The translations under genes and the position numbers were made by a program. Below are positions 8,337 to 16,829 of a stretch of DNA of 64,000 nt, in pieces (the first letter of the stretch is position 1; every line of letters starts with the position of its first letter). The notes below the pieces were generated by a model. That model made no database searches. It saw nothing but the letters and a program-made list of their open reading frames with translations, and was not told where the DNA came from. The DNA comes from Arthrobacter sp. H35-D1 (GTDB taxonomy: Bacteria > Actinomycetota > Actinomycetes > Actinomycetales > Micrococcaceae), in contig NZ_JASISP010000003.1 in assembly GCF_030063185.1 (NCBI RefSeq), positions 285,779-349,778 on the forward strand, given 5' to 3'.

Positions 8337-8989
8337 CTGTGCCTGCAACACCCATCAGGGTAGTGATCGTCGATGACCACGCAATTTTTCGTTCCGGCCT
8401 CAAAGCAGATCTGGCGGCGGACGTTGACGTCCAGGCCGAGGCGGCAACTGTGGAGGAGGCGATTGCGGCAGTCCATGCGGTGCAGCCTGATGTGGTGTTG
8501 CTTGATGTGCACCTGCCCGGTGGACGGGGACAGGGCGGGCGCGAGGTCATCGCCGGCTGCACGGCGTTGCTGCCAGGCACGAAGTTCTTGGCATTGAGTG
8601 TTTCCGACTCCGCCGAAGATGTGGTGTCGGTGATTCGGGCCGGTGCGCGCGGCTACGTGACCAAAACAATTTCCGGCAGCGAAATTTCCGCCGCGATCCG
8701 CCGTGTGGCGGGCGGCGATGCCGTGTTTTCGCCCAGGCTTGCCGGTTTCGTGCTTGATGCCTTCGGCACGGCCGAGGTGGCCGTGGAGGACGAACTGGAC
8801 AAGCTCTCGGCACGGGAACTGGAAGTCATGCGCCTGATCGCGCGCGGCTACTCGTACAAGGAAGTGGCCAAGGCACTGTTCATCTCCATCAAGACCGTGG
8901 AAACCCATGTTTCGGCGGTCTTGCGCAAGTTGCAGCTTTCCTCCCGCCACGAACTCACCCGCTGGGCAGTGGACCGCCGCCTGCTCTAA
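8333..8989 (+). CDS. NarL/LuxR-type response regulator
   Basis: The 218-residue protein has a receiver domain at 5-120 (VVIVDDHAIFRSGL; phosphoacceptor Asp about 58 in LLDVHLPGG) and a LuxR-type helix-turn-helix at about 150-215 (LSARELEVMRLIARGY, then SIKTVETHVSAVLRKL). It is the partner of the overlapping PspC-kinase and most likely controls the divergent PspC-toastrack operon and its own operon, as LiaR does in Firmicutes. Regulatory targets are inferred. A long palindrome follows 270 bp downstream. Confidence 0.92.
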   Translation: MTVPATPIRVVIVDDHAIFRSGLKADLAADVDVQAEAATVEEAIAAVHAVQPDVVLLDVHLPGGRGQGGREVIAGCTALLPGTKFLALSVSDSAEDVVSVIRAGARGYVTKTISGSEISAAIRRVAGGDAVFSPRLAGFVLDAFGTAEVAVEDELDKLSARELEVMRLIARGYSYKEVAKALFISIKTVETHVSAVLRKLQLSSRHELTRWAVDRRLL

Positions 8990-9260
8990 GCCAGCAGCTG
9001 CTGCGGGAAGCCCCTCGCGGGCAGTAAGATTTTCTCGGTCGCTGGGCGACCTCAAAAATCCATCCCCGCTCCGGCGCCTCCCGTTGCGGCGTCCGCTGGC
9101 TGGTCACGCTCTGCATTCGCGCACAGATTTGGCCCCGGGAGCTGGCTCAGCGTTCGTGGCTGCGGCTATGCGCTGAACTGCAGGTGGAGTCCTGTGCCAC
9201 TGCATCACTGGAGCAGGATTGGAGGGCAAATTCTGCGCATAATGCCAGCCCAGGCGCCCC

Positions 9261-9313
9261 GTTAAGCACGAAGGTACCGCCACTGTCACAGTGGCGGCAC
9301 CTTCGTGCTTAAC
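9261..9313. terminator. 53-bp near-perfect palindrome between convergent genes
   Basis: Arms 9261-9286 and 9288-9313 pair over 26 bp with a single mismatch (9275 against 9299) around one unpaired base. It lies in the 365-bp space between the response regulator stop (8989) and the end of the convergent aminotransferase (9355). It lacks a clear T-run, but its symmetry would suit a bidirectional transcription stop. The remaining bases, 8990-9260, show no gene or other signal. Confidence 0.6.
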
Positions 9314-9354
9314 GTTGCGCGGTCGCGGCAGAAAAGTAGCCCGCAACAGGGCGG

Positions 9355-10590
9355 TTATGCCTTGGCGGAGCCGAGGAACTCCTGCAGGCGGCCAACACCT
9401 GTGGCGAGGTCGTCGTCGCCGAGGGCGTAGGACAGGCGCATGAATCCGCTGGGACCAAACGCTTCGCCGGGAACTACTGCAACTTCGGCCTTGTCCAAGA
9501 TCAGTGCGGCAAGTTCAGCGGATGTGGCAGGACGTATTCCGCCAATTTCACGTCCCAGCAGGCCGCGGACGTCGGGGTAGGCGTAAAAGGCGCCGTGCGG
9601 GGTGGGGCACTCAACGCCGTCGATGGCGTTCAGTGCGGCGACCATGGTCTTGCGGCGGCGGTCAAAAGCCACCTTCATCTCGTCCACTGCCGTCAGCGGG
9701 CCGGCGACGGCGGCAAGTGCTGCCATCTGCGAGACGTTGGCTACGTTGGAGGTTGCGTGGGACTGCATGTTGGTCGCTGCCTTGGTGACATCAAGGGGTG
9801 CGATCATCCAGCCCACGCGCCAGCCGGTCATAGCGTAGGTTTTGGCCACTCCGTTGAGGATGACCACGCGGTCGCCCAGCTCGGGGGTGGTTGTGGCAAT
9901 CGAGGTGAAGGGGACGCCGTCGTAGGTCAGGTGCTCGTAGATTTCATCCGTGATCACCCAGAGACCCTTGGAAGCGGCCCACAAACCGATCTCGCGGGTC
10001 TGTTCGGGGGAGTAGACGGCACCTGTCGGATTGGACGGGGACACAAACAGCAACACCTTGGTGCGAGGGGTCAGGGCTGCTTCCAACTGCTCCACCGTGA
10101 CGAGGTAGTCCTGTTCGGGGCCGGCGAAAACTTCCACCGGCACTCCGCCGGCCAAACGGATGGCCTCCGGATAGGTGGTCCAGTACGGGGCCGGCACAAT
10201 GACTTCATCGCCCGGATCCAGAAGCGTGGCGAAGGATTCGTAGACGGCCTGCTTGCCGCCGTTTGTGACCAGTACCTGGGCGGAATCAACGCCATAGCCG
10301 GAGTCGCGAAGCGTCTTTTCAGCAATGGCGCTGCGCAGTTCAGGCAATCCGGCGGCGGGGGAGTAGCGGTGGTATTTGGGCTGGCGGGCGGCGGCGATGG
10401 CCGCCTCGACAATGTAGTCGGGGGTGGGGAAATCGGGTTCACCGGCACCAAAGCCAATGACTGGGCGGCCGGCAGCCTTCAAGGCCTTGGCCTTGGCATC
10501 TACGGCCAGGGTGGCGGACTCTGCAATGGCGGCAATCCGGGCGGAAACGCGGCGCCCGGAGGCTTGGTCAGCTGTCAATTCGGCAGACAT
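9355..10590 (-). CDS. PLP-dependent aspartate/aromatic-type aminotransferase (class I)
   Basis: This 411-residue fold-type I aminotransferase shows the N-terminal [12 protein letters not shown] motif, NGGKQAVYE for cofactor binding, [20 protein letters not shown] and the Schiff-base lysine in [13 protein letters not shown] (about K250), with the substrate carboxylate Arg near [11 protein letters not shown] at the C-terminus. It probably moves amino groups between aspartate and 2-oxoglutarate. The ATG at 10590 is chosen because AAAGAG stands 5 nt before it; an in-frame ATG at 10626 is less well placed. The 249 bp before tRNA-Trp hold the promoter region for both directions but no clear box. 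Confidence 0.9.
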   Translation of the reverse strand: MSAELTADQASGRRVSARIAAIAESATLAVDAKAKALKAAGRPVIGFGAGEPDFPTPDYIVEAAIAAARQPKYHRYSPAAGLPELRSAIAEKTLRDSGYGVDSAQVLVTNGGKQAVYESFATLLDPGDEVIVPAPYWTTYPEAIRLAGGVPVEVFAGPEQDYLVTVEQLEAALTPRTKVLLFVSPSNPTGAVYSPEQTREIGLWAASKGLWVITDEIYEHLTYDGVPFTSIATTTPELGDRVVILNGVAKTYAMTGWRVGWMIAPLDVTKAATNMQSHATSNVANVSQMAALAAVAGPLTAVDEMKVAFDRRRKTMVAALNAIDGVECPTPHGAFYAYPDVRGLLGREIGGIRPATSAELAALILDKAEVAVVPGEAFGPSGFMRLSYALGDDDLATGVGRLQEFLGSAKA

Positions 10591-10839
10591 CAGGACTCTT
10601 TCTTCGGTGGGAGGCTCAAAATGCACACATCGTCACTGTCTACTTTAGGCGCATCTGCTGCCCGGTTCGACGTACAGCGCGAAGATGCGTAGAATGGTTT
10701 ACCGGTGTTCAAGCGCCATGATGATTCACGCCTGCAAGTCGGTTTGGAAAGCCGGCTTTCAGACGGTAAGTTGTTCATGGTTATTAGCACTGAATGGATT
10801 TCTCTGACACAGCTGGCAACACCAGCATTTGAATTCCAA

Positions 10840-10912
10840 AGGGTAGTGGCGCAATTGGTAGCGCAGCGGTCTCCAAAACCGCAGGTTGCAGGTTCGAGTC
10901 CTGTCTGCCCTG
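10840..10912 (+). tRNA. trnW: tRNA-Trp (anticodon CCA)
   Basis: A full cloverleaf folds: acceptor AGGGTAG with CTGCCCT, D stem GCGC/GCGC, anticodon stem GCGGT/ACCGC with loop CTCCAAA giving anticodon CCA at 10873-10875, T stem GCAGG/CCTGT around TTCGAGT, and discriminator G at 10912. The 3' CCA is not encoded. It lies just before secE, the usual actinobacterial order. Confidence 0.97.
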
Positions 10913-11045
10913 CGCATGAGCACAGCGGGTGTGCCGCACGAACATTTCGTGCAGGTTAGCCAGTGTTCGGGCGAATATTTTGTATAGCGTGCAGTCCGAA
11001 TTCACGGACTTGCGGGTAATCCAACAAATGATGAGTGAGGCACTG

Positions 11046-11321
11046 GTGACCGAAACTGCTGCAAGCAGCTCCAAGGGCCCTGCCAAAAAGGCAACTAAGC
11101 CCGTCAAACCGGGGTTCTTTAGCCGGATGGCTCTCTTCCTCCGCCAAGTCATTGGCGAACTGAAGAAAGTTGTCACCCCCACTCGCAAAGAGTTGCTCAA
11201 CATGACCGCCGTTGTACTGGTATTTGTTGTCATCGTGATGGGCATCGTTACCGTCTTGGATCTGGGCTTCGGCAAGGCCGTGCTGTGGATCTTCGGCGGC
11301 AACATAAACATCGAGCAGTAA
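11046..11321 (+). CDS. secE: Preprotein translocase subunit SecE
   Basis: About 91 residues: a short Ala/Lys-rich start, the conserved amphipathic region RQVIGELKKVVTPTRKELL and one membrane helix (about 55-78). It clamps SecY in the SecYEG export channel. The GTG at 11046 has GAGG five nt before it (11037-11040) and gives the VTETAAS start usual in relatives; the ATG at 11031 would add five residues and has no comparable site. nusG follows after 89 bp, as in most bacteria. Confidence 0.9.
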   Translation: MTETAASSSKGPAKKATKPVKPGFFSRMALFLRQVIGELKKVVTPTRKELLNMTAVVLVFVVIVMGIVTVLDLGFGKAVLWIFGGNINIEQ

Positions 11322-11410
11322 AACGCTCAACTTGGCCGACCTCGCCGAAACACTTCGGCATGGGGTCGGTTTGAGCCATTTAAGAAACGCACAAGGAAAG
11401 CAGGAAATTC

Positions 11411-12295
11411 GTGTCTGAGCTGGAGCCCGAGGCAACGTACAGTGAGCAGGACCAGGACACTGTGGTTGCTAATGCTGCAATCAATGCCGACCTTGATGCT
11501 GTTGCAGAAGACGCTGCAGGGGCCGCAGAGCCTGCTGCCGCAGACGACGTTGCTGCCGCAGAGCCTGCTGCCGCAGAGCCTGCTGCCGCAGACGACGTTG
11601 CTGCCGCAGAGCCTGCTGTCGCGGAAGATGCCGTGGATGCGGAAGATTCCGACGCTGAGGATGCCGACGCAGAAGTCGCAACAGAGCCCGAGGTTGACCC
11701 CGCGGACGAGTTCAAGGCCATGCTTCGCCGCCAAGAGGGTGACTGGTACGTCATTCACTCCTACGCAGGGTATGAAAACCGCGTCAAGGTCAACCTTGAG
11801 TCGCGCAGCCTGTCGCTGAACATGGAAGATTTCATCTTCGAAATTCAGGTCCCCATGGAAGAAGTGGTGGAGATCAAGAACGCGCAGCGCAAGGTTGTCA
11901 ACCGCGTTCGCATCCCCGGCTACGTGCTGGTGCGCATGGACCTCACCGACGCATCGTGGGGCGTTGTCCGCCACACTCCCGGCGTTACCGGCTTTGTGGG
12001 CAACGCCCACAATCCCGTGCCGCTGCGCTTGGACGAAGTTTTCTCGATGCTTGCTCCGGTCTTTGAGGAGCAGCAAGCCGAAGAGACGGGCGTCCCGCTG
12101 CGTCACGACCCGATTGACGCGGTCATCGACTTCGAAGTCGGCGAAGCCGTCATCGTCAAGGATGGCCCGTTTGAAGGCCTCTCGGCTTCGATCTCCGAGA
12201 TCAAGCCCGAAGCCCATCAGCTGGTCGTGTTGGTATCCATCTTTGAGCGTGAAACCCCCGTCACCCTTGCCTTCAACCAGGTCACCAAGATCTAG
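11411..12295 (+). CDS. nusG: Transcription termination/antitermination factor NusG
   Basis: The NGN domain ([17 protein letters not shown] onward, about residues 112-215) binds RNA polymerase and the KOW domain ([17 protein letters not shown], about 240-290) binds S10 or Rho. NusG modulates elongation and couples it to translation. At 294 residues it is much longer than the roughly 180 of E. coli owing to an acidic, Ala-rich N-terminal tail of about 105 residues, part of it a 16-residue repeat. The start is GTG with AGGAAA upstream. It is followed by rplK after 130 bp. Confidence 0.95.
   Translation: MSELEPEATYSEQDQDTVVANAAINADLDAVAEDAAGAAEPAAADDVAAAEPAAAEPAAADDVAAAEPAVAEDAVDAEDSDAEDADAEVATEPEVDPADEFKAMLRRQEGDWYVIHSYAGYENRVKVNLESRSLSLNMEDFIFEIQVPMEEVVEIKNAQRKVVNRVRIPGYVLVRMDLTDASWGVVRHTPGVTGFVGNAHNPVPLRLDEVFSMLAPVFEEQQAEETGVPLRHDPIDAVIDFEVGEAVIVKDGPFEGLSASISEIKPEAHQLVVLVSIFERETPVTLAFNQVTKI
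11523..11618 (+). repeat. 48-bp tandem repeat inside nusG
   Basis: Two almost identical copies in period 48 (for example the same 30-mer begins at 11541 and 11589) encode two copies of a 16-residue acidic Ala/Glu/Asp/Pro unit in the NusG N-terminal tail. Being in frame, copy number may vary between strains without breaking the gene. Confidence 0.8.
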
Positions 12296-12425
12296 TTGCC
12301 CACAATTTTCGTTCCGCGGGAGTTTGCTTAGCTCTTCGTGAAACGTTCGGCCGGACGCCATTCGGCCACCCACCTGGACGCGCTCCGTCGTCCCAGGAAA
12401 GTTATTGAGAGAAGAGGACCCTACA

Positions 12426-12857
12426 GTGGCTCCCAAGAAAAAGGTCACCGGCCTTATCAAGCTGCAGATCCAGGCAGGCGCCGCCAACCCGGCACCTCCC
12501 ATCGGTCCCGCGCTTGGTCAGCACGGCGTCAACATCATGGAATTCTGCAAGGCGTACAACGCTGCCACGGAATCCCAGCGCGGAAATGTCATCCCCGTTG
12601 AAATCACGGTTTACGAAGACCGTTCTTTCACCTTCATCACCAAGACCCCGCCGGCTGCACAGCTCATCAAGAAGGCTGCAGGCGTCGCCAAGGGTTCAGC
12701 TACCCCGCACACCGTCAAGGTTGCCCAGCTGACCAAGGCACAGGTCACCGAGATCGCCACCCAGAAGATGGTTGACCTCAACGCAACAAACATCGAAGGC
12801 GCCGAGAAGATCATCGCCGGCACCGCCCGTTCCATGGGTATCACCGTCGAGGCTTAA
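12426..12857 (+). CDS. rplK: 50S ribosomal protein L11
   Basis: The 143 residues match L11 in full: [20 protein letters not shown], the [14 protein letters not shown] helix and a C-terminal rRNA-binding domain ([15 protein letters not shown]). L11 forms the GTPase-associated centre on 23S rRNA and is the docking site for thiopeptide antibiotics. The GTG at 12426 is chosen over an upstream ATG at 12405, since AGAGGA precedes it and it gives the standard length. Downstream rplA follows after 156 bp. Confidence 0.96.
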   Translation: MAPKKKVTGLIKLQIQAGAANPAPPIGPALGQHGVNIMEFCKAYNAATESQRGNVIPVEITVYEDRSFTFITKTPPAAQLIKKAAGVAKGSATPHTVKVAQLTKAQVTEIATQKMVDLNATNIEGAEKIIAGTARSMGITVEA

Positions 12858-13013
12858 GCCCCTCCAATCGGAGTTGAGATTCTCGAGACCCCGACGCACC
12901 ACCCAATTCATCAAGAACGACGTCGTCCAGCCCACCTTGGGTGGATGGCGACGGACGTAGTGGCAGGGCCCGCGCGGTCCTAATGACCACAACTGCACAA
13001 GGAGAAACGCAGC

Positions 13014-13721
13014 ATGGCAAAGCGCAGTAAAGCATATGAGGCAGCTCAGGCGAAGATCGATGTGGACAACACATACGCACCCTTCGACGCCATCAAGCTC
13101 GCCAAGGAGACAAACCCGTCCAAGTTCGACGCCACCGTTGAGGTTGCCTTCCGCTTGGGTGTAGACCCTCGCAAGGCGGACCAGATGATCCGTGGCACGG
13201 TCAACCTGCCCCACGGTACCGGCAAGACCGCACGCGTTCTGGTTTTCGCAACCGGTGAGCGTGCCGAGGCTGCTATCGCAGCCGGCGCCGACTTCGTTGG
13301 CACCGACGACCTGATCGAAAAGATCCAGGGCGGCTGGACCGACTTCGACGCAGCCGTTGCCACCCCTGACCTCATGGGCAAGGTTGGCCGTTTGGGCAAG
13401 GTCCTCGGGCCGCGCAACCTGATGCCGAACCCAAAGACCGGCACCGTCACCAACGACGTCGCCAAGGCTGTCAACGACATCAAGGGCGGCAAGATCGACT
13501 TCCGCGTCGACAAGCACTCCAACCTGCACTTCATCATCGGCAAGGTATCCTTCGACGCCGTGAAGCTGGGCGAGAACTACGCAGCCGCTTTGGAAGAGGT
13601 GCTGCGCTTGAAGCCGTCCGCTTCCAAGGGCCGCTACCTGCAGAAGGCTACCGTCTCAACGACGTTTGGCCCCGGCATCGCCGTGGATCCCCAAGCGACA
13701 AAGGTAGTCATCGAAGACTAA
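13014..13721 (+). CDS. rplA: 50S ribosomal protein L1
   Basis: The 235-residue protein has the two-domain L1 sequence, including [19 protein letters not shown] and the C-terminal [17 protein letters not shown]1 forms the mobile stalk next to the ribosomal E site and in other bacteria represses its own operon by binding the mRNA leader. AAGGAG lies 9-10 nt before the ATG. A strong terminator follows directly, so rplK-rplA ends here. Confidence 0.97.
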   Translation: MAKRSKAYEAAQAKIDVDNTYAPFDAIKLAKETNPSKFDATVEVAFRLGVDPRKADQMIRGTVNLPHGTGKTARVLVFATGERAEAAIAAGADFVGTDDLIEKIQGGWTDFDAAVATPDLMGKVGRLGKVLGPRNLMPNPKTGTVTNDVAKAVNDIKGGKIDFRVDKHSNLHFIIGKVSFDAVKLGENYAAALEEVLRLKPSASKGRYLQKATVSTTFGPGIAVDPQATKVVIED

Positions 13722-13735
13722 GTTTCACTACTTGA

Positions 13736-13782
13736 AAAGGAAGGGCGTTGCAGCACGTGGCTGCAATGTCCTTCCTTTTTTT
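13736..13782 (+). terminator. Rho-independent terminator after rplA
   Basis: Arms 13736-13753 and 13761-13778 pair almost completely (GGAAGGGC...GTCCTTCC) and are followed by a run of seven or more T to 13782. This ends the rplK-rplA transcript. Confidence 0.9.
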
Positions 13783-13892
13783 GTAAACTGGTGGGAAGCA
13801 GCGGTCGCCACACGTTTTCAATTGGGGAATGGGCGGGCATGGCACAGCCATTGTTCGCCCGCATAGACGGATAGCTACGGGGTAATGAAGCC

Positions 13893-14975
13893 ATGACAGT
13901 CATCAGCATCGAACAGTTGCGGATTCCAGAGACGCTCGACGGCGACTCCGCCACTGATTTTCGGCAAGCCGTTGAAGTCTCCCGGCAAGTCCGCGTCAAA
14001 ACCTGGGGCAACGACAAGCTGGCTTACACGGCAGAGGAGCTCTTTGCCCAGTGTCACGATCCCTATGAGTGGTATGTGGTGCTGATTGCCCGTAGGGGAG
14101 CGGAGATCATTGGCAGGGTCGGCATCGCCTTGCCCTTGGACGACAACACTGAAATGGCCCATGTCACCCTTGACGTGCTGCCTGCGGCCGAGGGGCTTGG
14201 ACTGGGCCGGAAGCTACTCGAAGCAGCCGAACTGTTTGTGAAGGGTGAGAACCGCAAAGTTGTCATGGTTGAGACAAGCCACCAGGCGTCGGCGTTGGAC
14301 GGCGGAGGCACTGAGCTGATCCCTGCATCCCAGGGCAGTGGCTCGCTGCCGCTGAGCAGCAGGGAGGCCCGCTTTGCCTACAGCGCCGGCTATGACTTGG
14401 AGCGGGTGGAACAATTTAGCGTCTGCGCGCTGCCCCTGCAGACCGGACTGATCGAAGAGTTGGTCGAACGCGCGGTGGCCGTGCACCAAGGCGCCTACCA
14501 GGTGCATGGGTGGATGGACAGCTGCCCGGAGCAATGGGCACAGGACTTTGTGCGTCTGGAGCAGGAGACCGGGGACGACGGCGGCCATCCCGAGGAGGCG
14601 TGGGACGTCGCCAGGTTGCGTGAAGCCGAGGAGATGTCCGCGCTCACCGGAAGGCGCACCTTGGTCAGCGCCGCGGAATGCCTGGAAACGGGCGCCTTGG
14701 TGGGGTTCACCTCCATTTCCATTTTGGGCAGCCGCAAGGATGTGGCTTTTCAGGACGACACCTTCGTTGAGGAATCCCACCATGGCAGGGATATCGGGCT
14801 GCACATCAAGGTGGCCAACCTGGAACAGCTCATGCGCCTGTTGCCGCAGTTGGAAACGATCTACACGTGGAACGCTCCGGAAAAGGACTACATGCGCTCC
14901 GTGAATGCCGAGCTGGGATTCGTCAACGCCGGCGTCACGGGGCTGTGGCGCAAGGACTTCAACGCCAGTGACTAA
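13893..14975 (+). CDS. Tandem-domain GNAT acetyltransferase
   Basis: The 360-residue protein looks like two GNAT folds in one chain. The first has a clear acetyl-CoA loop and helix (EGLGLGRKLLEAAELF, about residues 107-122). The second half (about 170-360) ends with VNAELGFVNAGVTGLWRKD and has a weaker loop around SHHGRDIGLHIKVANLE, typical of the distant second domain in this group. Such two-domain enzymes acetylate small-molecule amines or act in antibiotic biosynthesis or resistance; the substrate cannot be told. It stands alone between the rplA terminator and the rplJ control region. Confidence 0.8.
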   Translation: MTVISIEQLRIPETLDGDSATDFRQAVEVSRQVRVKTWGNDKLAYTAEELFAQCHDPYEWYVVLIARRGAEIIGRVGIALPLDDNTEMAHVTLDVLPAAEGLGLGRKLLEAAELFVKGENRKVVMVETSHQASALDGGGTELIPASQGSGSLPLSSREARFAYSAGYDLERVEQFSVCALPLQTGLIEELVERAVAVHQGAYQVHGWMDSCPEQWAQDFVRLEQETGDDGGHPEEAWDVARLREAEEMSALTGRRTLVSAAECLETGALVGFTSISILGSRKDVAFQDDTFVEESHHGRDIGLHIKVANLEQLMRLLPQLETIYTWNAPEKDYMRSVNAELGFVNAGVTGLWRKDFNASD

Positions 14976-15006
14976 CGCGATTGAATGACGCCATTGGCCA
15001 AGGGAC

Positions 15007-15080
15007 GGTGACCAATTCAAGCGCCGGTGACCAATGGTGTTTGGCTCGATTTGGAATCCTTGCGGGCGCTCCTGTATTCT
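15007..15080 (+). promoter_or_regulatory. Candidate rplJ promoter with upstream direct repeat
   Basis: TTGGAA (15051-15056), 18 bp, TATTCT (15075-15080) matches 4 of 6 at both boxes. Just upstream the 10-mer GGTGACCAAT occurs twice (15007-15016 and 15026-15035), 19 bp apart, about two helical turns, as expected for a tandem activator site. The promoter would give a leader of almost 290 nt before rplJ. The assignment is by eye only. Confidence 0.35.
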
Positions 15081-15221
15081 TGGGAAACCAAAGACCGTCG
15101 GTCGATGTCAATCTCCCCCAGCCAAGCCATGCAGCATGCATGGGATTGCGCTGGAACTGGGCCGGGTTGTCATCCTAAAGTCCTTATATGGACGGCCAGC
15201 GCAGGTGCACAAAGCTTATTG

Positions 15222-15293
15222 AGCAGTGTAGAACCGGAAGTAATTCCTGGAACTGCTGCAAAAACGCCCCGTACACCTGTGCGGGGCGTTTTT
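15222..15293 (+). promoter_or_regulatory. Structured rplJ leader with terminator (probable L10 autoregulatory element)
   Basis: AGCAGT (15222-15227) pairs with ACTGCT (15252-15257); inside it CCGGAA (15234-15239) pairs with TTCCtGG (15244-15250), leaving an asymmetric internal loop GTAGAA. Three nt later AAAACGCCCCG (15261-15271) pairs with CGGGGCGTTTTT (15282-15293), a textbook terminator, 74 nt before rplJ. In other bacteria L10-L12 binds a kinked stem with an internal loop in this place to repress rplJL; this layout fits that plan. Function is inferred from position and fold. Confidence 0.65.
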
Positions 15294-15367
15294 ATTTGCC
15301 CAAGGCCCAGCTTGCTGGGGCAGGGCAGGGCTGGAACAGACTGGCATATATTCCCGGAAGGAGGGTT

Positions 15368-15931
15368 ATGGCAACGCCAACAAAGGTGGCTGCAGTTGCA
15401 GAAATCGCACAAGATTTCAATGATTCAACTGCAGCAGTCCTAACCGAATACCGTGGGCTCACCGTAGCTCAGCTCAAGGAGCTGCGCGTTTCTCTCGGCC
15501 AGGACACCAAGTTCTCGGTTGTTAAGAACACCCTGACGGCCATTGCGGCGAAGGAAGCTGGTGTTGGCGCTTTCGAGGGTCAGCTGAGCGGCCCCACCGC
15601 CATTGCCTTCATCAAGGGTGACGCCATTGCAGCAGCAAAGAGCCTCACGGATTTTGCAAAAGTCAACAAGCAGCTGATCATCAAGACCGGCTTCTTCGAA
15701 GGCAAGGCTCTCAACGCCTCGGAGGTAGCCGCACTGGCTGCCCTCGAGTCTCGTGAACTGCAGCTGGCCCGTGTTGCCGGCGTCCTCAAGGCTCCGATGG
15801 CCGCCGCAGCGCGCACCCTCGATGCCCTGCGTTCGAAGCTGGCCGAAGGCGCTCCCGTTGAAGAGGCTCCGGCCGCTGAGGAAGCACCCGCCGCTGAAGA
15901 AACGCCTGCAGCTGAGACCACCGAGGCCTAA
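15368..15931 (+). CDS. rplJ: 50S ribosomal protein L10
   Basis: The 187 residues match L10: a conserved N-terminal globular domain (TEYRGLTVAQLKELR, FSVVKNTL) that binds 23S rRNA and a C-terminal helix that carries L12 dimers, ending in an acidic Ala/Glu tail (EEAPAAEEAPAAEETPAAE). AAGGAGGG lies before the ATG at 15368. An open frame extends upstream through the leader, but the family start and ribosome binding site fix the ATG. L10 is the stalk base and, with L12, the likely repressor of its own mRNA. rplL follows after 151 bp. Confidence 0.97.
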   Translation: MATPTKVAAVAEIAQDFNDSTAAVLTEYRGLTVAQLKELRVSLGQDTKFSVVKNTLTAIAAKEAGVGAFEGQLSGPTAIAFIKGDAIAAAKSLTDFAKVNKQLIIKTGFFEGKALNASEVAALAALESRELQLARVAGVLKAPMAAAARTLDALRSKLAEGAPVEEAPAAEEAPAAEETPAAETTEA

Positions 15932-16082
15932 GGCCCCACGCCAGCCCAAGATGCCGCTGACGCGTCATCATGGGCGCCGGGCGCGTGGGCTCATCGTGGC
16001 CCAATAGATTTTCCCTGGATCCATGAGGATTTGGGTTTTAAGATTCGGCCTTCGGGCCTTGTACATAGAAGGAGCGCCACCC

Positions 16083-16460
16083 ATGGCTAAGCTCACCAAC
16101 GACGAGCTCATTGCAGCTTTCAAGGAACTGTCCATCATCGAGCTCTCCGAGTTCGTTACGCTCTTCGAAGAGACCTTTGAAGTTACTGCAGCTGCCGTTG
16201 CAGTTTCAGGCCCCGCCGGTGGCGGTGCAGCTGAAGAAGAAGCAGAGCAGACTGAATTCGACGTTATCCTCGAAGCAGCCGGCGACAAGAAGATCGCAGT
16301 GATCAAGGAAGTCCGCGCGCTGACTTCCCTCGGCCTGAAGGAAGCCAAGGAGGTCGTTGACGCGGCTCCCAAGGCTGTTCTCGAAGGTGCAACCAAGGAA
16401 GCTGCCGAGAAGGCCAAGGACGCTCTCGAAGCTGCCGGCGCCACGGTTACCGTCAAGTAA
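16083..16460 (+). CDS. rplL: 50S ribosomal protein L7/L12
   Basis: The 125 residues show the N-terminal dimerisation part ([21 protein letters not shown]), the Ala/Gly-rich hinge and the factor-binding C-terminal domain ([20 protein letters not shown] to ATVTVK). It forms the multi-copy stalk that recruits translation GTPases. AGAAGGAG precedes the ATG at 16083; an in-frame upstream ATG at 16023 would add 20 atypical residues and is not used. A strong terminator begins 17 bp after the stop. Confidence 0.97.
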   Translation: MAKLTNDELIAAFKELSIIELSEFVTLFEETFEVTAAAVAVSGPAGGGAAEEEAEQTEFDVILEAAGDKKIAVIKEVRALTSLGLKEAKEVVDAAPKAVLEGATKEAAEKAKDALEAAGATVTVK

Positions 16461-16477
16461 TCACCTCGCGTTTCTCG

Positions 16478-16510
16478 AAAAGCCCCGCACCGGTTGGTGC
16501 GGGGCTTTTC
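16478..16510 (+). terminator. Rho-independent terminator after rplL
   Basis: AAAAGCCCCGCACC (16478-16491) pairs perfectly with GGTGCGGGGCTTTT (16496-16509) around a 4-nt loop, with T-rich 3' side. It closes the rplJL unit. Confidence 0.92.
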
Positions 16511-16540
16511 TGCGTCCAGGGGCTTCCTCGCCGCGGTACC

Positions 16541-16798
16541 GGCATTCCCTCGGCCGCTTTCCGACCGCCGGCCACGGACGGCCTTGCGGTCTCCCCGACG
16601 CGGCCTACGGAAACACCGGCCCCGCGCCCAGACTGCAGGCTGGCCGCAAGGCAGCGGAGCCGACATTTTTTGTAGGCGACGTAAAGGAGACGCCAAAGGC
16701 CGCTCGCGGCCGACGCGTCGGATAGTCCCCAAGCGCTCCCGCCGCTCGCAAGCTCGCAGCGGGTCCCTCGCGCTCGTGGGCCCAACCGAGGGAATGCC
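16541..16798. repeat. 258-bp non-coding segment bounded by a 13-bp perfect inverted repeat
   Basis: GGCATTCCCTCGG at 16541-16553 is repeated in inverted form as CCGAGGGAATGCC at 16786-16798. The space between is GC-rich, has several internal self-complementary runs and no convincing gene. It lies between the rplL terminator and the end of the convergent YbaK-type gene. It could be a small non-autonomous element or chance; flanking target duplications are not evident. Confidence 0.35.
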
Positions 16799-16829
16799 AG
16801 CTCCGCCGAAGATCGCAAGCGCTGGTGTG

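Noticed and set aside
9595..10692. 365-codon plus-strand frame
   Set aside because: Exact antisense of the aminotransferase gene, Gly-rich product, no motif.
11523..11618. Repeats in nusG as a CRISPR or mobile element
   Set aside because: They are in-frame coding repeats in an acidic tail.
11327..12502. 391-codon minus-strand frame across nusG
   Set aside because: Antisense shadow; its repeated Cys/Gly/Leu product only mirrors the nusG repeat.
14981..15178. 65-codon frame upstream of rplJ as a small gene
   Set aside because: No ribosome binding site and it overlaps the promoter candidate; composition is not protein-like.
15188..15367. N-terminal extension of L10 or a leader peptide
   Set aside because: The frame covers the terminator and structured leader and has no ribosome binding site; L10 starts at 15368 with AAGGAGGG.
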